Shown: positions 1-8,616 of the stretch, piece after piece | Numbering within the stretch: the first letter of the stretch is position 1 | Layout of the letters: every line of letters begins with the position of its first letter | Assembly (NCBI RefSeq): GCF_022163125.1 | Contig: NZ_CP091881.1 | Span: 8,773,501 to 8,837,500, forward strand | DNA: 64,000 nucleotides | Source: Paenibacillus sp. HWE-109 | Lineage (GTDB): Bacteria > Bacillota > Bacilli > Paenibacillales > NBRC-103111 | Direction of reading: 5' to 3' | Translations under genes and position numbers: made by a program | Notes under the pieces: generated by a model | The model's input: the letters and a program-made list of their open reading frames with translations, nothing else | Database searches by the model: none | What the model was told of the DNA's origin: nothing

Positions 1-677
1 AATCGTTGATGGAGCATTACGGCATTACGGTGCCTGTCGCGCTCCATCTAGACCATGGAAGCAGCTATGAGGTGTGCATCCGGGCGATTCACGCAGGTTT
101 TACTTCCGTGATGATCGATGCTTCGCATCATTCGCTCGAACATAACATCGAAGTGACCCGCCAAGTGACACAGGCTGCTCATGTTCTCGGCGTTTCCGTT
201 GAATCTGAGCTGGGCCGGATTACCGGACGCGAGGATGATTTGGTCGTCGATGAAGCCGAAGGCATGTATGCGGTCACGGCGGATTGCGTGCGTTTAGTGC
301 AGGAAACTGGCATCGATTGCTTGGCGCCAGCGCTTGGTTCCGTGCATGGTCCTTATCGGGGACAGCCTAAGCTGGGCTTCGAACGGATGGCTGAAATCCG
401 CCAAGTTACGGGTCTTCCGCTTGTGCTTCATGGTGGAAGCGGCTTGCCGGATGAAGAAATTCGTCAGGCGATTGCCTGCGGAACAGCCAAAATTAATGTG
501 AACACAGACAATCAAATCGCCTGTACAACGGCCATACGATCGTTTTTGAATGAGCATCCAGAGGCCTATGACCCACGGAATTATTTAATCCCGGCACGGG
601 AAGCGATTGGGGCATCCGTAAGAGCCAAAATTCAATTGTTCGGCAGCGCAGGCAAAGCCGGAAGGAGTCTATCATGA
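1..677 (+). CDS. iolJ: Class II aldolase, probably IolJ (5' end outside window)
   Basis: Class II zinc-dependent ketose-bisphosphate aldolase, truncated by the left window edge. The open frame continues upstream of the first possible internal start at 6, and family members are about 285 residues, so about 60 N-terminal residues are missing. Visible hallmarks are the HLDHG motif (zinc His and catalytic Asp), ESELGRI, GSVHGPY, the VLHGGSG phosphate-binding loop and KINVNTD. In an inositol operon the expected reaction is cleavage of 2-deoxy-5-keto-gluconate 6-phosphate to malonate semialdehyde and dihydroxyacetone phosphate. The gene overlaps iolG by the ATGA tetranucleotide, so the two are co-transcribed and probably translationally coupled. 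Fructose- or tagatose-bisphosphate aldolase cannot be excluded by sequence alone; the iol assignment comes from the two following genes. Confidence 0.85.
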   Translation, partial: SLMEHYGITVPVALHLDHGSSYEVCIRAIHAGFTSVMIDASHHSLEHNIEVTRQVTQAAHVLGVSVESELGRITGREDDLVVDEAEGMYAVTADCVRLVQETGIDCLAPALGSVHGPYRGQPKLGFERMAEIRQVTGLPLVLHGGSGLPDEEIRQAIACGTAKINVNTDNQIACTTAIRSFLNEHPEAYDPRNYLIPAREAIGASVRAKIQLFGSAGKAGRSLS

Positions 678-1711
678 AAACTATTCAAATCGGAATCATC
701 GGTGCAGGGCGAATCGGCAAAATCCACGCAGACAATTTGCTGCGACTGCCGCAAGTGAACATTGTGGCGGTGAGTGATTTATTTGCAGGTCCTGAGCTAG
801 AGGCTTGGGCGGCAGCGCGCCAAATCGGCCTAGTTACGAAGGACAGTAAGGAATTGATCGAGCATCCAGAGATTGATGCTATCTTCATCTGTTCGTCGAC
901 GGACACGCATGTGCCGTTGATCCAGCAAGCGGCTGAAGCAGGCAAGCACATCTTTTGTGAAAAGCCGATCAGCATGGATATTACGCAAACGGAAGCAGCG
1001 ATTGCTGCTGTGAACAAAGCCGGCGTGAAGCTGCAAATCGGCTTCAACCGCCGTTTTGACCATAACTTTAAGCGTGTTCGCGAGGTTGTCCAAGAAGGCA
1101 CCATCGGGAACCCGCATATTATCAAAATCACTTCCCGTGACCCGAATCCGCCGCATGAGGATTATATTAAGGTGTCCGGCGGCATTTTCATGGATATGAT
1201 GATTCATGATTTCGATATGGCTAGATTTGTAGCTGGCAGCGAGGTTGAAGAGGTGTATGCGCAGGGTAATGTGCTGATTAATCCGGTTTTTGCTGAGCAT
1301 GGGGATGTGGATACGGCGATAGTCACGCTGCGCTTCGAAAATGGCGCGCTTGGCGTCATCGACAATAGCCGTCAAGCCGTCTATGGCTATGACCAGCGTG
1401 TGGAAGTGTTCGGGTCCAAAGGCAGCGTAGCCGTTGCCAACGATCATCCGAATACGGCTGTGGTTAGCACCGCAGATGCGATTGTGAGCGAGAAACCGCT
1501 GCATTTTTTCCTCGAGCGCTATCAAGCTGCTTATATGGAAGAGACGCAGATCTTCATAGATTGTCTGTTGAACGATAAGGCTGTGCCTGTGGATGGTCAT
1601 GATGGTATGCAGGCGGAGCGGATCGCACTTGCTGCCAAGTTATCTTCTAGGTTGGGTCGGCCGGTGAAAGTTAGCGAAGCTTTGGCTTTGTTACAGCAGA
1701 GTGCGCTTTAA
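674..1711 (+). CDS. iolG: Inositol 2-dehydrogenase (Gfo/Idh/MocA family)
   Basis: Cytoplasmic NAD-dependent myo-inositol 2-dehydrogenase, the first enzyme of inositol catabolism (myo-inositol to scyllo-inosose). 345 residues, normal for the family. An N-terminal Rossmann fold has GIIGAGRIGKIHADN (residues 7-21). The catalytic EKP motif has Lys97, and the SGGIFMDMMIHDFDMARF segment around residues 169-185 holds the conserved His/Asp pair and is especially typical of IolG. The ATG overlaps the upstream stop (ATGA). It is followed 18 bp later by iolB. Related scyllo-inositol dehydrogenases are an alternative, but the context favours IolG. Confidence 0.9.
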   Translation: MKTIQIGIIGAGRIGKIHADNLLRLPQVNIVAVSDLFAGPELEAWAAARQIGLVTKDSKELIEHPEIDAIFICSSTDTHVPLIQQAAEAGKHIFCEKPISMDITQTEAAIAAVNKAGVKLQIGFNRRFDHNFKRVREVVQEGTIGNPHIIKITSRDPNPPHEDYIKVSGGIFMDMMIHDFDMARFVAGSEVEEVYAQGNVLINPVFAEHGDVDTAIVTLRFENGALGVIDNSRQAVYGYDQRVEVFGSKGSVAVANDHPNTAVVSTADAIVSEKPLHFFLERYQAAYMEETQIFIDCLLNDKAVPVDGHDGMQAERIALAAKLSSRLGRPVKVSEALALLQQSAL

Positions 1712-1729
1712 GGAAAGGAGCTGCGGGAT

Positions 1730-2548
1730 ATGCCTAATCTGATTGTGAAACCTTTGGAACATCCTCATGCTGAGGGCAGCATTTTGAAAATAACGCCGGA
1801 ATCCGCGGGCTGGAACTATGTCGGTTTTGAAATTGTAAGGCTTTTGGCGGGGCAATCTCTGAGCCGTGTTACGGGCGAGCAAGAAGTTTGCTTAGTGCTG
1901 CTGAGCGGCAAAGCGGACGTGCAGACCAAGGAGGCAAGCTGGAGTGACATCGGAGAGCGGATGAACGTATTTGAGAAAATTCCGCCGTTTTCGGTCTATG
2001 TCCCAAGTGATGATCAGTACGAAGTTGCTGCAAAAACAGCTGTGGAGCTTGCGATTTGCAGCGCTCCCGGTGCTGGCGGTTATCCTGCGCGCTTGATTGA
2101 GCCTAGCCATGTGGGGGTTGAAACCCGCGGTTACGGGAATATCGAGCGGCAAATTCATAATATTTTACCGGAAAATGAACCGGCTGACAGCTTGCTTGTC
2201 GTTGAGGTTTTTACACCGAACGGGCATTGGTCGAGCTATCCGCCGCACAAGCATGATCGGGATGCGCTTCCGGAGGAGTCTTTTCTGGAGGAAACGTATT
2301 ACTATCGCGTCGATCCCGGGCATGGTTTTGCGATCCAACGTGTGTATTCGGATGACCGCTCGCTGGATGAAACGCTGCTGGTGAAGGATGGGGAAGCTGT
2401 GCTGGTGCCGCGAGGCTATCATCCTGTTTGTGCTCCTCCCGGCTATGACGTTTACTATCTGAATGTGATGGCAGGACCATCGCGGATCTGGAAGTTCCAT
2501 AATGATCCTGAGCATGCTTGGCTAATGGCGAAGCCAGTGGAGGAGTAG
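1730..2548 (+). CDS. iolB: 5-deoxy-glucuronate isomerase
   Basis: Cytoplasmic isomerase converting 5-deoxy-D-glucuronate to 2-deoxy-5-keto-D-gluconate in the myo-inositol pathway. 272 residues, full length. The two-cupin family fold shows in NILPENEPADSLLVVEVFTPNGHWSSYPPHKHD (about residues 144-176, metal-binding His cluster and Glu) and in the later PRGYHPVCAPPGYDVYYLNVMAG segment. A GGAAAGGAG ribosome site precedes the ATG. It is the third gene of the iolJ-iolG-iolB run; other iol genes would lie upstream, outside the window. Confidence 0.93.
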   Translation: MPNLIVKPLEHPHAEGSILKITPESAGWNYVGFEIVRLLAGQSLSRVTGEQEVCLVLLSGKADVQTKEASWSDIGERMNVFEKIPPFSVYVPSDDQYEVAAKTAVELAICSAPGAGGYPARLIEPSHVGVETRGYGNIERQIHNILPENEPADSLLVVEVFTPNGHWSSYPPHKHDRDALPEESFLEETYYYRVDPGHGFAIQRVYSDDRSLDETLLVKDGEAVLVPRGYHPVCAPPGYDVYYLNVMAGPSRIWKFHNDPEHAWLMAKPVEE

Positions 2549-2624
2549 GCCGTTTGCAACTTCCCTTGTGCCCCTGCATAATAGAAGACAAACAAGTATT
2601 CTTCGGGAAAAATGGGGTCATAGG

Positions 2625-3644
2625 ATGAAGGCAACAATTTATGATGTCGCCCGCGAGGCTGGGGTTTCGATTGCAGCGGTGTCGCAGGTGATGAACGGCA
2701 AGGGGAAGATCAGCGAAGAACGGCGCGCGGAAATTCTCAAAACGATGGAGCGGCTCAATTATCAGCCAAGTGTGATCGCATCCGCTTTAACCGGCAAGAA
2801 GACTTTCACACTGGGACTGCTTGTGCCGGACATATCGAATCCTTTTTTCGCGGAAATTGCGCGGGCTGTTGAGGATCAAGGGCACCATTTGGGCTATAGC
2901 TTGGTCATTTGCAGCACAGACAATAAGGATGAACGGGTCGAGCGCTACCTGAACCTGCTGCAACAGAAAAGCATTGACGGCATGATCATCGGGACCGGGA
3001 TGGACAACAAGGAGATGCTGACGCCTCTAATGAAGCAAGGGATCCCGATTGCGATGATCGCCAGAGAAATGCCGGACATCGGCGTGCATACCGTTGTTGT
3101 GGACGATTGCGTTGGCGGCGCGTTGGCGGCCAAGCATTTGCTGGATTTGGGGCATACGCGCCTAGCTATTCTGGCGGAGCATGCCAAAGTTATCAGCAGC
3201 CGTGAGCGGGTGCGCGGGTTTCGGAACACGCTGGAGGAAGCGGGTGTTGTACTGCCGGACAGCGGTGTGCGCAACTGCCACTATACCGTGGAAGATGGGA
3301 AGCGGCAGGCGATTGCGCTGCTGGAAGAGTCGGCAGGGGTTCGGCCGACTGCTCTGTTCTGCTGCAACGATATGCTGGCTATCGGGGCTTTGCAGGCTGC
3401 GAAGCAGCTGGGCTTGAAGGTACCTGAGCAGCTATCGGTGATTGGCTTCGATAACACGATTCTGGCTTCGGTGACGGACCCGCCGCTCACGACGGTCGCC
3501 CAGCCGATTGAGCCGATGGGGAAGAGGGTCGTCGACCTGCTGATTCAGGAGCTGAAGAAAGAATCCACAACCAAGCAGCGTGTGGTATTGCGTCCTGAAT
3601 TAATGATTCGACAGTCTACGGCTTCGCCGACTGAAGTGGATTAA
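2625..3644 (+). CDS. LacI-family transcriptional regulator
   Basis: DNA-binding repressor of 339 residues from the chosen ATG. Residues 1-55 form the LacI helix-turn-helix and hinge (IYDVAREAGVSIAAVSQVMNG), followed by a periplasmic-binding-protein-like effector domain (LGLLVPDISNPFFAEIARAVEDQ; CCNDMLAIGALQAAKQLG; VIGFDNT). An in-frame upstream start at 2568 would add 19 residues before the helix-turn-helix and is not supported. It lies 76 bp downstream of iolB in the same direction, so it may regulate the inositol genes. In Bacillus subtilis that job belongs to the DeoR-type IolR, so the link is inference. A strong terminator follows. Confidence 0.88.
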   Translation: MKATIYDVAREAGVSIAAVSQVMNGKGKISEERRAEILKTMERLNYQPSVIASALTGKKTFTLGLLVPDISNPFFAEIARAVEDQGHHLGYSLVICSTDNKDERVERYLNLLQQKSIDGMIIGTGMDNKEMLTPLMKQGIPIAMIAREMPDIGVHTVVVDDCVGGALAAKHLLDLGHTRLAILAEHAKVISSRERVRGFRNTLEEAGVVLPDSGVRNCHYTVEDGKRQAIALLEESAGVRPTALFCCNDMLAIGALQAAKQLGLKVPEQLSVIGFDNTILASVTDPPLTTVAQPIEPMGKRVVDLLIQELKKESTTKQRVVLRPELMIRQSTASPTEVD

Positions 3645-3653
3645 ATGGGAAAA

Positions 3654-3703
3654 GGGGACTGCCCTCCAAGTAGATTTATCTACTTGGGGGGCGGCCCTTT
3701 TTG
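3654..3703 (+). terminator. Rho-independent terminator after the iol/LacI run
   Basis: Inverted repeat CCAAGTAGA (3666-3674) / TCTACTTGG (3679-3687), extended by a CCC/GGG clamp and followed by a T run at 3698-3702. It ends the iol-lacI transcription unit. Confidence 0.85.
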
Positions 3704-3740
3704 TTTATGTTGAGGCTCCACGATCCCGCTGGTCTAGTTT

Positions 3741-4760
3741 AGACAGATGGTTGGGAGGACGCTGAGAGTAGCTGCAAAGAAAAGTAGCTCGGACTGTGCG
3801 GTGGCAAGTCCAACGTTGAAAGGAAACTACAATCCTCTATTTGTGCCAAATCGGCCGATGCTGGCATCCACGCGGATCGTAGATGCGCTATTTCGCCGAA
3901 AGTAGCTGATTTCTGTAGTAAATTAACGAAATAGCGGAACCACGATCTGCACCAGGCTGATTATGCCTGGATTTCGCCCAAATAGGGGATCTACGATCCG
4001 CCTGTAGTTTGATTTGTCTGGTTGGTGGCGTACATGAGATGGTTGGGAGGACGCTGAGAGTAGATGCAAGGGAAAGAAGCTCGGACTGTGCGGCGGCACA
4101 TCCAATGTCTAAGGAACACCTCACGTTGTTGATTGGATAAATCCAATCAAACAGCCGTAAATGCGGTTAAATTCGTACCTACATTGGATTTATCCAATGT
4201 AATCTGATAAAAACGCCATATAGGCGGCATATTTTAGGATTCCGTTGGATAAATCCAATCAAACAGCCTCATGGGCGGCCAATTTCACGATTACATTGGA
4301 TTTATCCAATGTAATGAAATTCCTCATTCCGTCTGATGCGGAATCTTGGGGTTAGCTGGTTCAGACAGATGGTTGGGAGGACGCTGAGAGTAGTTGCAAA
4401 GGAAAGTAGCTGAAATACTCGGACTGTGCGGCAGCACGTCCAATGTCTAAGGAACACCTCACGTTGTTGATTGGATAAATCCAATCAAACAGCCGTATAG
4501 GCGGTTAAATTCGTACCTACATTGGATTTATCCAATGCTATCTGATAAAAACGCCATATAGGCGGCATATTTTAGGATTCCGTTGGATAAATCCAATCAA
4601 ACAGCCCAATGGGCGGTCAAATTCACGATTACATTGGATTTATCCAATGTAATGAAATTCCTCATTCCGTTTGATGCGGAATCTTGAGGTTAGCTAGTGT
4701 AGACAGATGGTTGGGAGGACGCTGAGAGTAAATGCAAGGGAAAAGCTGCAGCTGCAATAA
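3741..4760. repeat. Array of ~330-bp intergenic units with ATTGGAT palindromes
   Basis: Non-coding. The start of the unit (GGTTGGGAGGACGCTGAGAG) recurs at about 3749, 4041, 4371 and 4709. Units 4037-4366 and 4367-4700 are near-identical over their full length; the first and last copies are partial. Each full unit holds four palindromes of the ATTGGATTTATCCAAT type, with the central dinucleotide alternating AA, TT, AA, TT, at about 4130, 4181, 4244 and 4296 in the first full unit. Short GCC-N-GGCGG stem motifs lie between them. The same 16-bp palindrome returns at 23200-25810. No open frame here resembles a protein. Confidence 0.85.
3838..4012. repeat. Inverted intergenic element with GCGGATCGTAGA arms
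   Basis: Arms GCGGATCGTAGA (3872-3883) and TCTACGATCCGC (3990-4001) are perfect reverse complements. They flank GCTATTTCG / CGAAATAGC sequence that also pairs imperfectly. A partial copy with the same arm and the following CGCTATTTCGCCC stands at 44902-44970. Non-coding. Confidence 0.6.
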
Positions 4761-4834
4761 GCCAGCGCTCGCAACACCCAATAAAATTATAGTTTTATCT
4801 ATAATTTTTTAAGGGAACCCTATGCGCTACCTTC

Positions 4835-4840
4835 TATAAT
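4835..4840 (+). promoter_or_regulatory. Possible -10 box for the first sugar-importer operon
   Basis: TATAAT at 4835-4840, 29 bp before the start codon, is the only good promoter element in the leader. No convincing TTGACA lies 16-18 bp upstream, which would fit an activator-dependent promoter. The second importer (32805) has the same arrangement. Confidence 0.4.
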
Positions 4841-4871
4841 AGGGGTATACCAAAGAAGGAGCGATGCAGTG

Positions 4872-5837
4872 ATGAGCAGCAGGTTAGAGGAAACTCCTGT
4901 CACCCTTGATGTACAACGGCTTAAACAAGCTGCGTTAGTACGAAGAAGAAGATTATTGAAGCAAAATATTCCCTTGTTCATTATGCTGATCCCCGTGATC
5001 GCCTATTATATTTTGTTCAAGTATTGGCCGATGGGCGGACTTGTGATCGCTTTCAAAAACTATAATTTCGCCGACGGCATCTGGCACAGTCCATGGGTTG
5101 GATTGAAGTACTTTAAGTTATTGTTCTCCAGCTCCAACACGCTGCAAATTATTTGGAACACGTTCTGGCTCAGCTTGTTAAGCCTGGTTGTCGGGTTCCC
5201 GGTACCGATCGTGCTCGCGGTTCTGATCAATGAAATCCGCAAGTCTTGGTTCAAAAAATGGATTCAAACGATCATCTATTTGCCGCACTTCTTTTCATGG
5301 GTCATTGTCTCAGGGATTGTTCTTTCGTTATTCGCGACCGATTATGGGTCCATCAATAAGGTGTTTAAGTTGTTTAATATAGAACCAATTACTTTTCTAT
5401 ATGAGTCTCATTCATGGACGGCGATATTCATCGGCTCCGGTGTTTGGAAAGAAATGGGTTTCTCCACCATTATTTATCTCGCTGCCCTCACCACGATTGA
5501 TCCATCACTGTATGAATCAGCTTGCATGGATGGGGCGACGAAGTGGCGACAAATTTGGCATATTACGCTGCCAGGCATCCGGCACACGATTATTCTGCTG
5601 CTGATCCTTGCGATGGGGCGCGTGATGGAAGTCGGCTTTGACCAGGTGTACAATCTCCAGAATTCAGCTGTCGCCGATGTGTCTGAGGTGATTAGTACCT
5701 ATATTTATAAAATAGGACTAGGCAGTTCGCAGTTTAGCTTAACGACGGCGATGGGACTCTTCGAATCGGTCATCAGCTGCAGACTTGTTTTAATTGCCAA
5801 TCGGATTGCGCAAAAATTTGACCAAGCTTTATTTTAG
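4872..5837 (+). CDS. Sugar ABC transporter permease, LplB type
   Basis: Integral membrane permease of a CUT1-type carbohydrate importer, 321 residues. Hydrophobic segments begin at about residue 33 (IPLFIMLIPVIAYYILFKYWP), and about six are visible in all. The cytoplasmic EAA-type loop YESACMDGATKWRQIWHITLPGI contacts the ATPase. AAGGAG (4856-4861) is followed by GTG (4869) and ATG (4872); I use the ATG, but GTG is equally spaced. The gene starts a run of permease, permease and binding lipoprotein. No ATPase gene is nearby. The LplB/YtcP family typically imports oligosaccharides from pectin or other complex polysaccharides; the actual sugar is unknown. Confidence 0.9.
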   Translation: MSSRLEETPVTLDVQRLKQAALVRRRRLLKQNIPLFIMLIPVIAYYILFKYWPMGGLVIAFKNYNFADGIWHSPWVGLKYFKLLFSSSNTLQIIWNTFWLSLLSLVVGFPVPIVLAVLINEIRKSWFKKWIQTIIYLPHFFSWVIVSGIVLSLFATDYGSINKVFKLFNIEPITFLYESHSWTAIFIGSGVWKEMGFSTIIYLAALTTIDPSLYESACMDGATKWRQIWHITLPGIRHTIILLLILAMGRVMEVGFDQVYNLQNSAVADVSEVISTYIYKIGLGSSQFSLTTAMGLFESVISCRLVLIANRIAQKFDQALF

Positions 5838-5858
5838 CCAAATGCTTAGGAGGAGCCC

Positions 5859-6731
5859 ATGAAAACATCACGTGGAGAACGAATATTTTATGGTATAAAC
5901 TATGTGCTGCTCGCTGTTATTGCACTAACTTGTTTGATGCCATTCATTCATATTGTTGCATTGTCGCTGAGTGAACGCTCGGCGGTCGACTCCGGTCACG
6001 TCTTCTTCTGGCCGGTAGGGCTGCAGTTCACAGCCTACAAAATCTTTTTTATCGCGAGTCCAGCTTTCCAAGCTTTCAAAAATAGTATTGTTATTACGAT
6101 AGTCGGGGTCGTTCTCAGCTTGTTAGGTACGATATTGGCTGCCTATCCGTTATCCAGAAATTATTTGATCGGGCGTCGCTTTCTTGTGCTGGCTATGGTT
6201 TTTACGATGTTGTTCTCAGGCGGGTTAATTCCGACATACCTGGTTGTGAAAGAAATGTCTCTGATTGATTCGTACTGGGCGATCTGGCTCACAGGGTTTA
6301 TCAGTACGTACAATATGCTTCTAATGCGCAGCTATTTCGAGAATATTCCTTATGAGGTGCAAGAAGCTGCAAGAATTGATGGCTGCAATGATACATCGCT
6401 GCTCATTCGGATTATTCTCCCTTTATCGCTTCCTATGCTGGCAACATTAGCGCTGTTCTACGGGATTAGTTACTGGAACTCGTTCATGAACGTACTGATG
6501 TATATTAACAAGAGCAGCTTGCAGAATTTAACGGTTATCGTTCAGGCTATGCTGCAAAAAAACGACTTGCTGAATTCGCCTTCTCTCAATAATGAGGAGC
6601 AAGCGGCCGTCGCTACCGAGATGGTCAAAGCTGTGGGTGTTGTGGTTATGGTTGTTCCCATGTTGGTGGTATATCCCTTCCTCCAGAAGTATTTTGTGAA
6701 GGGTGTCATGCTTGGATCTGTTAAGGGTTGA
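5859..6731 (+). CDS. Sugar ABC transporter permease, YtcP/LplC type
   Basis: Second membrane subunit of the importer, 290 residues, about six transmembrane helices. It has the EAA loop VQEAARIDGCNDTSLLIRIILPLSLP near residues 167-192 and the usual C-terminal ending KYFVKGVMLGSVKG. A TTAGGAGGAG ribosome site precedes the ATG, 21 bp after the first permease. It forms the heterodimeric channel with the product of 4872-5837. Confidence 0.92.
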   Translation: MKTSRGERIFYGINYVLLAVIALTCLMPFIHIVALSLSERSAVDSGHVFFWPVGLQFTAYKIFFIASPAFQAFKNSIVITIVGVVLSLLGTILAAYPLSRNYLIGRRFLVLAMVFTMLFSGGLIPTYLVVKEMSLIDSYWAIWLTGFISTYNMLLMRSYFENIPYEVQEAARIDGCNDTSLLIRIILPLSLPMLATLALFYGISYWNSFMNVLMYINKSSLQNLTVIVQAMLQKNDLLNSPSLNNEEQAAVATEMVKAVGVVVMVVPMLVVYPFLQKYFVKGVMLGSVKG

Positions 6732-6823
6732 TATCGTTTCATGGTTGTTATCACAGCAAGGTTACTGATTAGGGTGTTCCCGTTTAACAAAACTTCACAA
6801 TATATGAATTGGGGGAAATGCGA

Positions 6824-8509
6824 ATGACGAACAAGAAAATGTGGCTTGGTGTAACAGTAGGGTTCGTAGCATTAGGGGCAACATTGGTGGGGTGCAGCAG
6901 CGATAAGAAAGAGACAACTGCATCCTCAACCGCAGCAGCAACAGCCAAAGCTGGAGACAAGGCAGCAGCGAAGCGTGGAGATGTCACCGTTTCGATGTAT
7001 GATCGTGGTGCGGTTCCGGCTTCCGAAGGCTCGTATGAAGAAAATCGCTGGACCAAATGGATTAATCAGAACGGCCCGGCGAATGTGAAATACGTGCCTA
7101 TTCTGCGCAGTGATTCAACGAAGAAATTGAATGTGCTTTTTGCATCAGGATCGGCTCCGGACATTGTCAGTGAATACAATACGCCATTCCGTGGCAGTTT
7201 GTATGATCAGAAGCAATTGCTGCCGCTTGATGACATTTTAAAATACATGCCTGAATATCAGAAATTACTGACGCAATATCCGCAGTTGAAGAAGGCGGGA
7301 ACGAAGCCGGATGGCAAGCTTTACGAAATCGGCAAAGTGAAGGAGGCTGTACCTGCCCACATTTTGCTCGTACGCACAGATTGGTTGAAAAAGCTGAATC
7401 TTTCGATGCCAACAACGACGGATGAATTGATGGCAGTTGCCAAAGCATTTGCAGACAACGACCCTGATGGTAACGGGAAGAAAGATACCTACGGGATGAA
7501 TATGAGCACGTACTCCGAGCAAGCGATTAATGAGATCTTCGGGGAAGGCTCTTCCAAAGACTTGCTGGCGTGGGGCGTGAAAGACGGCAAAATTATTCGT
7601 CAATGGGACAATGAGCTTGCCTCGCTGACCTTCAAGAAGAAACTATACGATGATGGCATCATCGATAAGGATTACATTAATGACAAAGATGGAGCCAAGG
7701 CGAAGCAAGATTTCCTGAATGGCAAAATCGGGATTTACGTGAAGTTCACGGGCGGTTGGTATGACTTTACGATGAATGATATGGTCACGCTGAAGAAAAA
7801 TGTGGCTACTGCGGAAATTGCGCCATTAGGTTATCCGAAATCCCCAGTGGGGACGTTCACGGGTGCTATCGACAACCCGGTTCAGATGACGACGGTTATT
7901 AATGCCAAAGCCAAGGACCCAGAAGCTGTTGGCCGTTACCTGGATTTCATGATGAAACCGGAAACCGCTCTGAAAGTAATCAATGGCGATGAAGGCACGC
8001 ACTGGAAAAAAGCAGCGAACAGCTGTCCGCAAGCGATTGACGCTGCCAAATCCAAAAATGAAGTCGGTTATGCCCTTGATTACGAAATGTTCTACTCGTC
8101 AGGCCAAGATAAATGCAGCTTTGTGCTCAGCGGCTTCAACGCCGAAGTTCCTGATCAAAAGTCCGCAATGGATATGTATAAAGAGATTCAGAAAGTGTAC
8201 TTTGATCCGCAAAGAGAGTACCCAGGTCTTACCGTTGGTGAACATATGCCGGTGTACAACGCCGATCTGCAAATTATCAACACGACGATCCTGAAAGAAA
8301 AAGGCGATCTTTTCGTTAAAGCGATTATTAGCGGAAGTAAATACACGCCTGAACAAGCGATCAAAGATTCACAGGCAGCCTGGGACAAAGCAGGCGGCAA
8401 GCAGCTTGAGGATTTCATGAACAAATGGTACCAAGAAAATAAAGATCAAGCATTCCTTGCCAAAGATGTCATGGCAATCGCAAAACAACAAATGGAGCAA
8501 GTGAAGTAA
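6824..8509 (+). CDS. Extracellular sugar-binding lipoprotein (LplA/YtcQ type)
   Basis: Substrate-binding lipoprotein of the importer, 561 residues, anchored on the outer face of the membrane. The signal peptide ends in lipobox LVGC with Cys24, followed by a Ser/Thr/Ala-rich linker and a large binding domain typical of the long (500-570 aa) LplA-type proteins. The ATG at 6824 is preceded by GGGGGAAA at optimal distance; a TTG at 6809 in the same frame overlaps that site and is rejected. A hairpin at 8527-8576 follows and may protect this mRNA segment. The ligand is unknown; the downstream enzymes suggest an oxidised or unsaturated oligosaccharide. Confidence 0.92.
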   Translation: MTNKKMWLGVTVGFVALGATLVGCSSDKKETTASSTAAATAKAGDKAAAKRGDVTVSMYDRGAVPASEGSYEENRWTKWINQNGPANVKYVPILRSDSTKKLNVLFASGSAPDIVSEYNTPFRGSLYDQKQLLPLDDILKYMPEYQKLLTQYPQLKKAGTKPDGKLYEIGKVKEAVPAHILLVRTDWLKKLNLSMPTTTDELMAVAKAFADNDPDGNGKKDTYGMNMSTYSEQAINEIFGEGSSKDLLAWGVKDGKIIRQWDNELASLTFKKKLYDDGIIDKDYINDKDGAKAKQDFLNGKIGIYVKFTGGWYDFTMNDMVTLKKNVATAEIAPLGYPKSPVGTFTGAIDNPVQMTTVINAKAKDPEAVGRYLDFMMKPETALKVINGDEGTHWKKAANSCPQAIDAAKSKNEVGYALDYEMFYSSGQDKCSFVLSGFNAEVPDQKSAMDMYKEIQKVYFDPQREYPGLTVGEHMPVYNADLQIINTTILKEKGDLFVKAIISGSKYTPEQAIKDSQAAWDKAGGKQLEDFMNKWYQENKDQAFLAKDVMAIAKQQMEQVK

Positions 8510-8526
8510 TACTTGTTGGTGAAGAT

Positions 8527-8576
8527 TCGGACAGTGAAGGTACTGATGATTAGGCGTCAGAGCTTGCACTGTCCGA
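8527..8576 (+). promoter_or_regulatory. Perfect intercistronic inverted repeat after binding-protein gene
   Basis: TCGGACAGTG (8527-8536) and CACTGTCCGA (8567-8576) are perfect 10-bp complements with a 30-nt loop and no T run. It lies between the binding-protein gene and the oxidoreductase genes. This is a plausible mRNA-stabilising or partial-attenuation hairpin that would make binding protein more abundant than the enzymes. Confidence 0.55.
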
Positions 8577-8616
8577 TCACTTTGCACAAGTCATTGCCTC
8601 ATAGGGGGATACGGGA

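Noticed and set aside
830..1600. 256-residue minus-strand frame
   Set aside because: Antisense to iolG, without family motifs.
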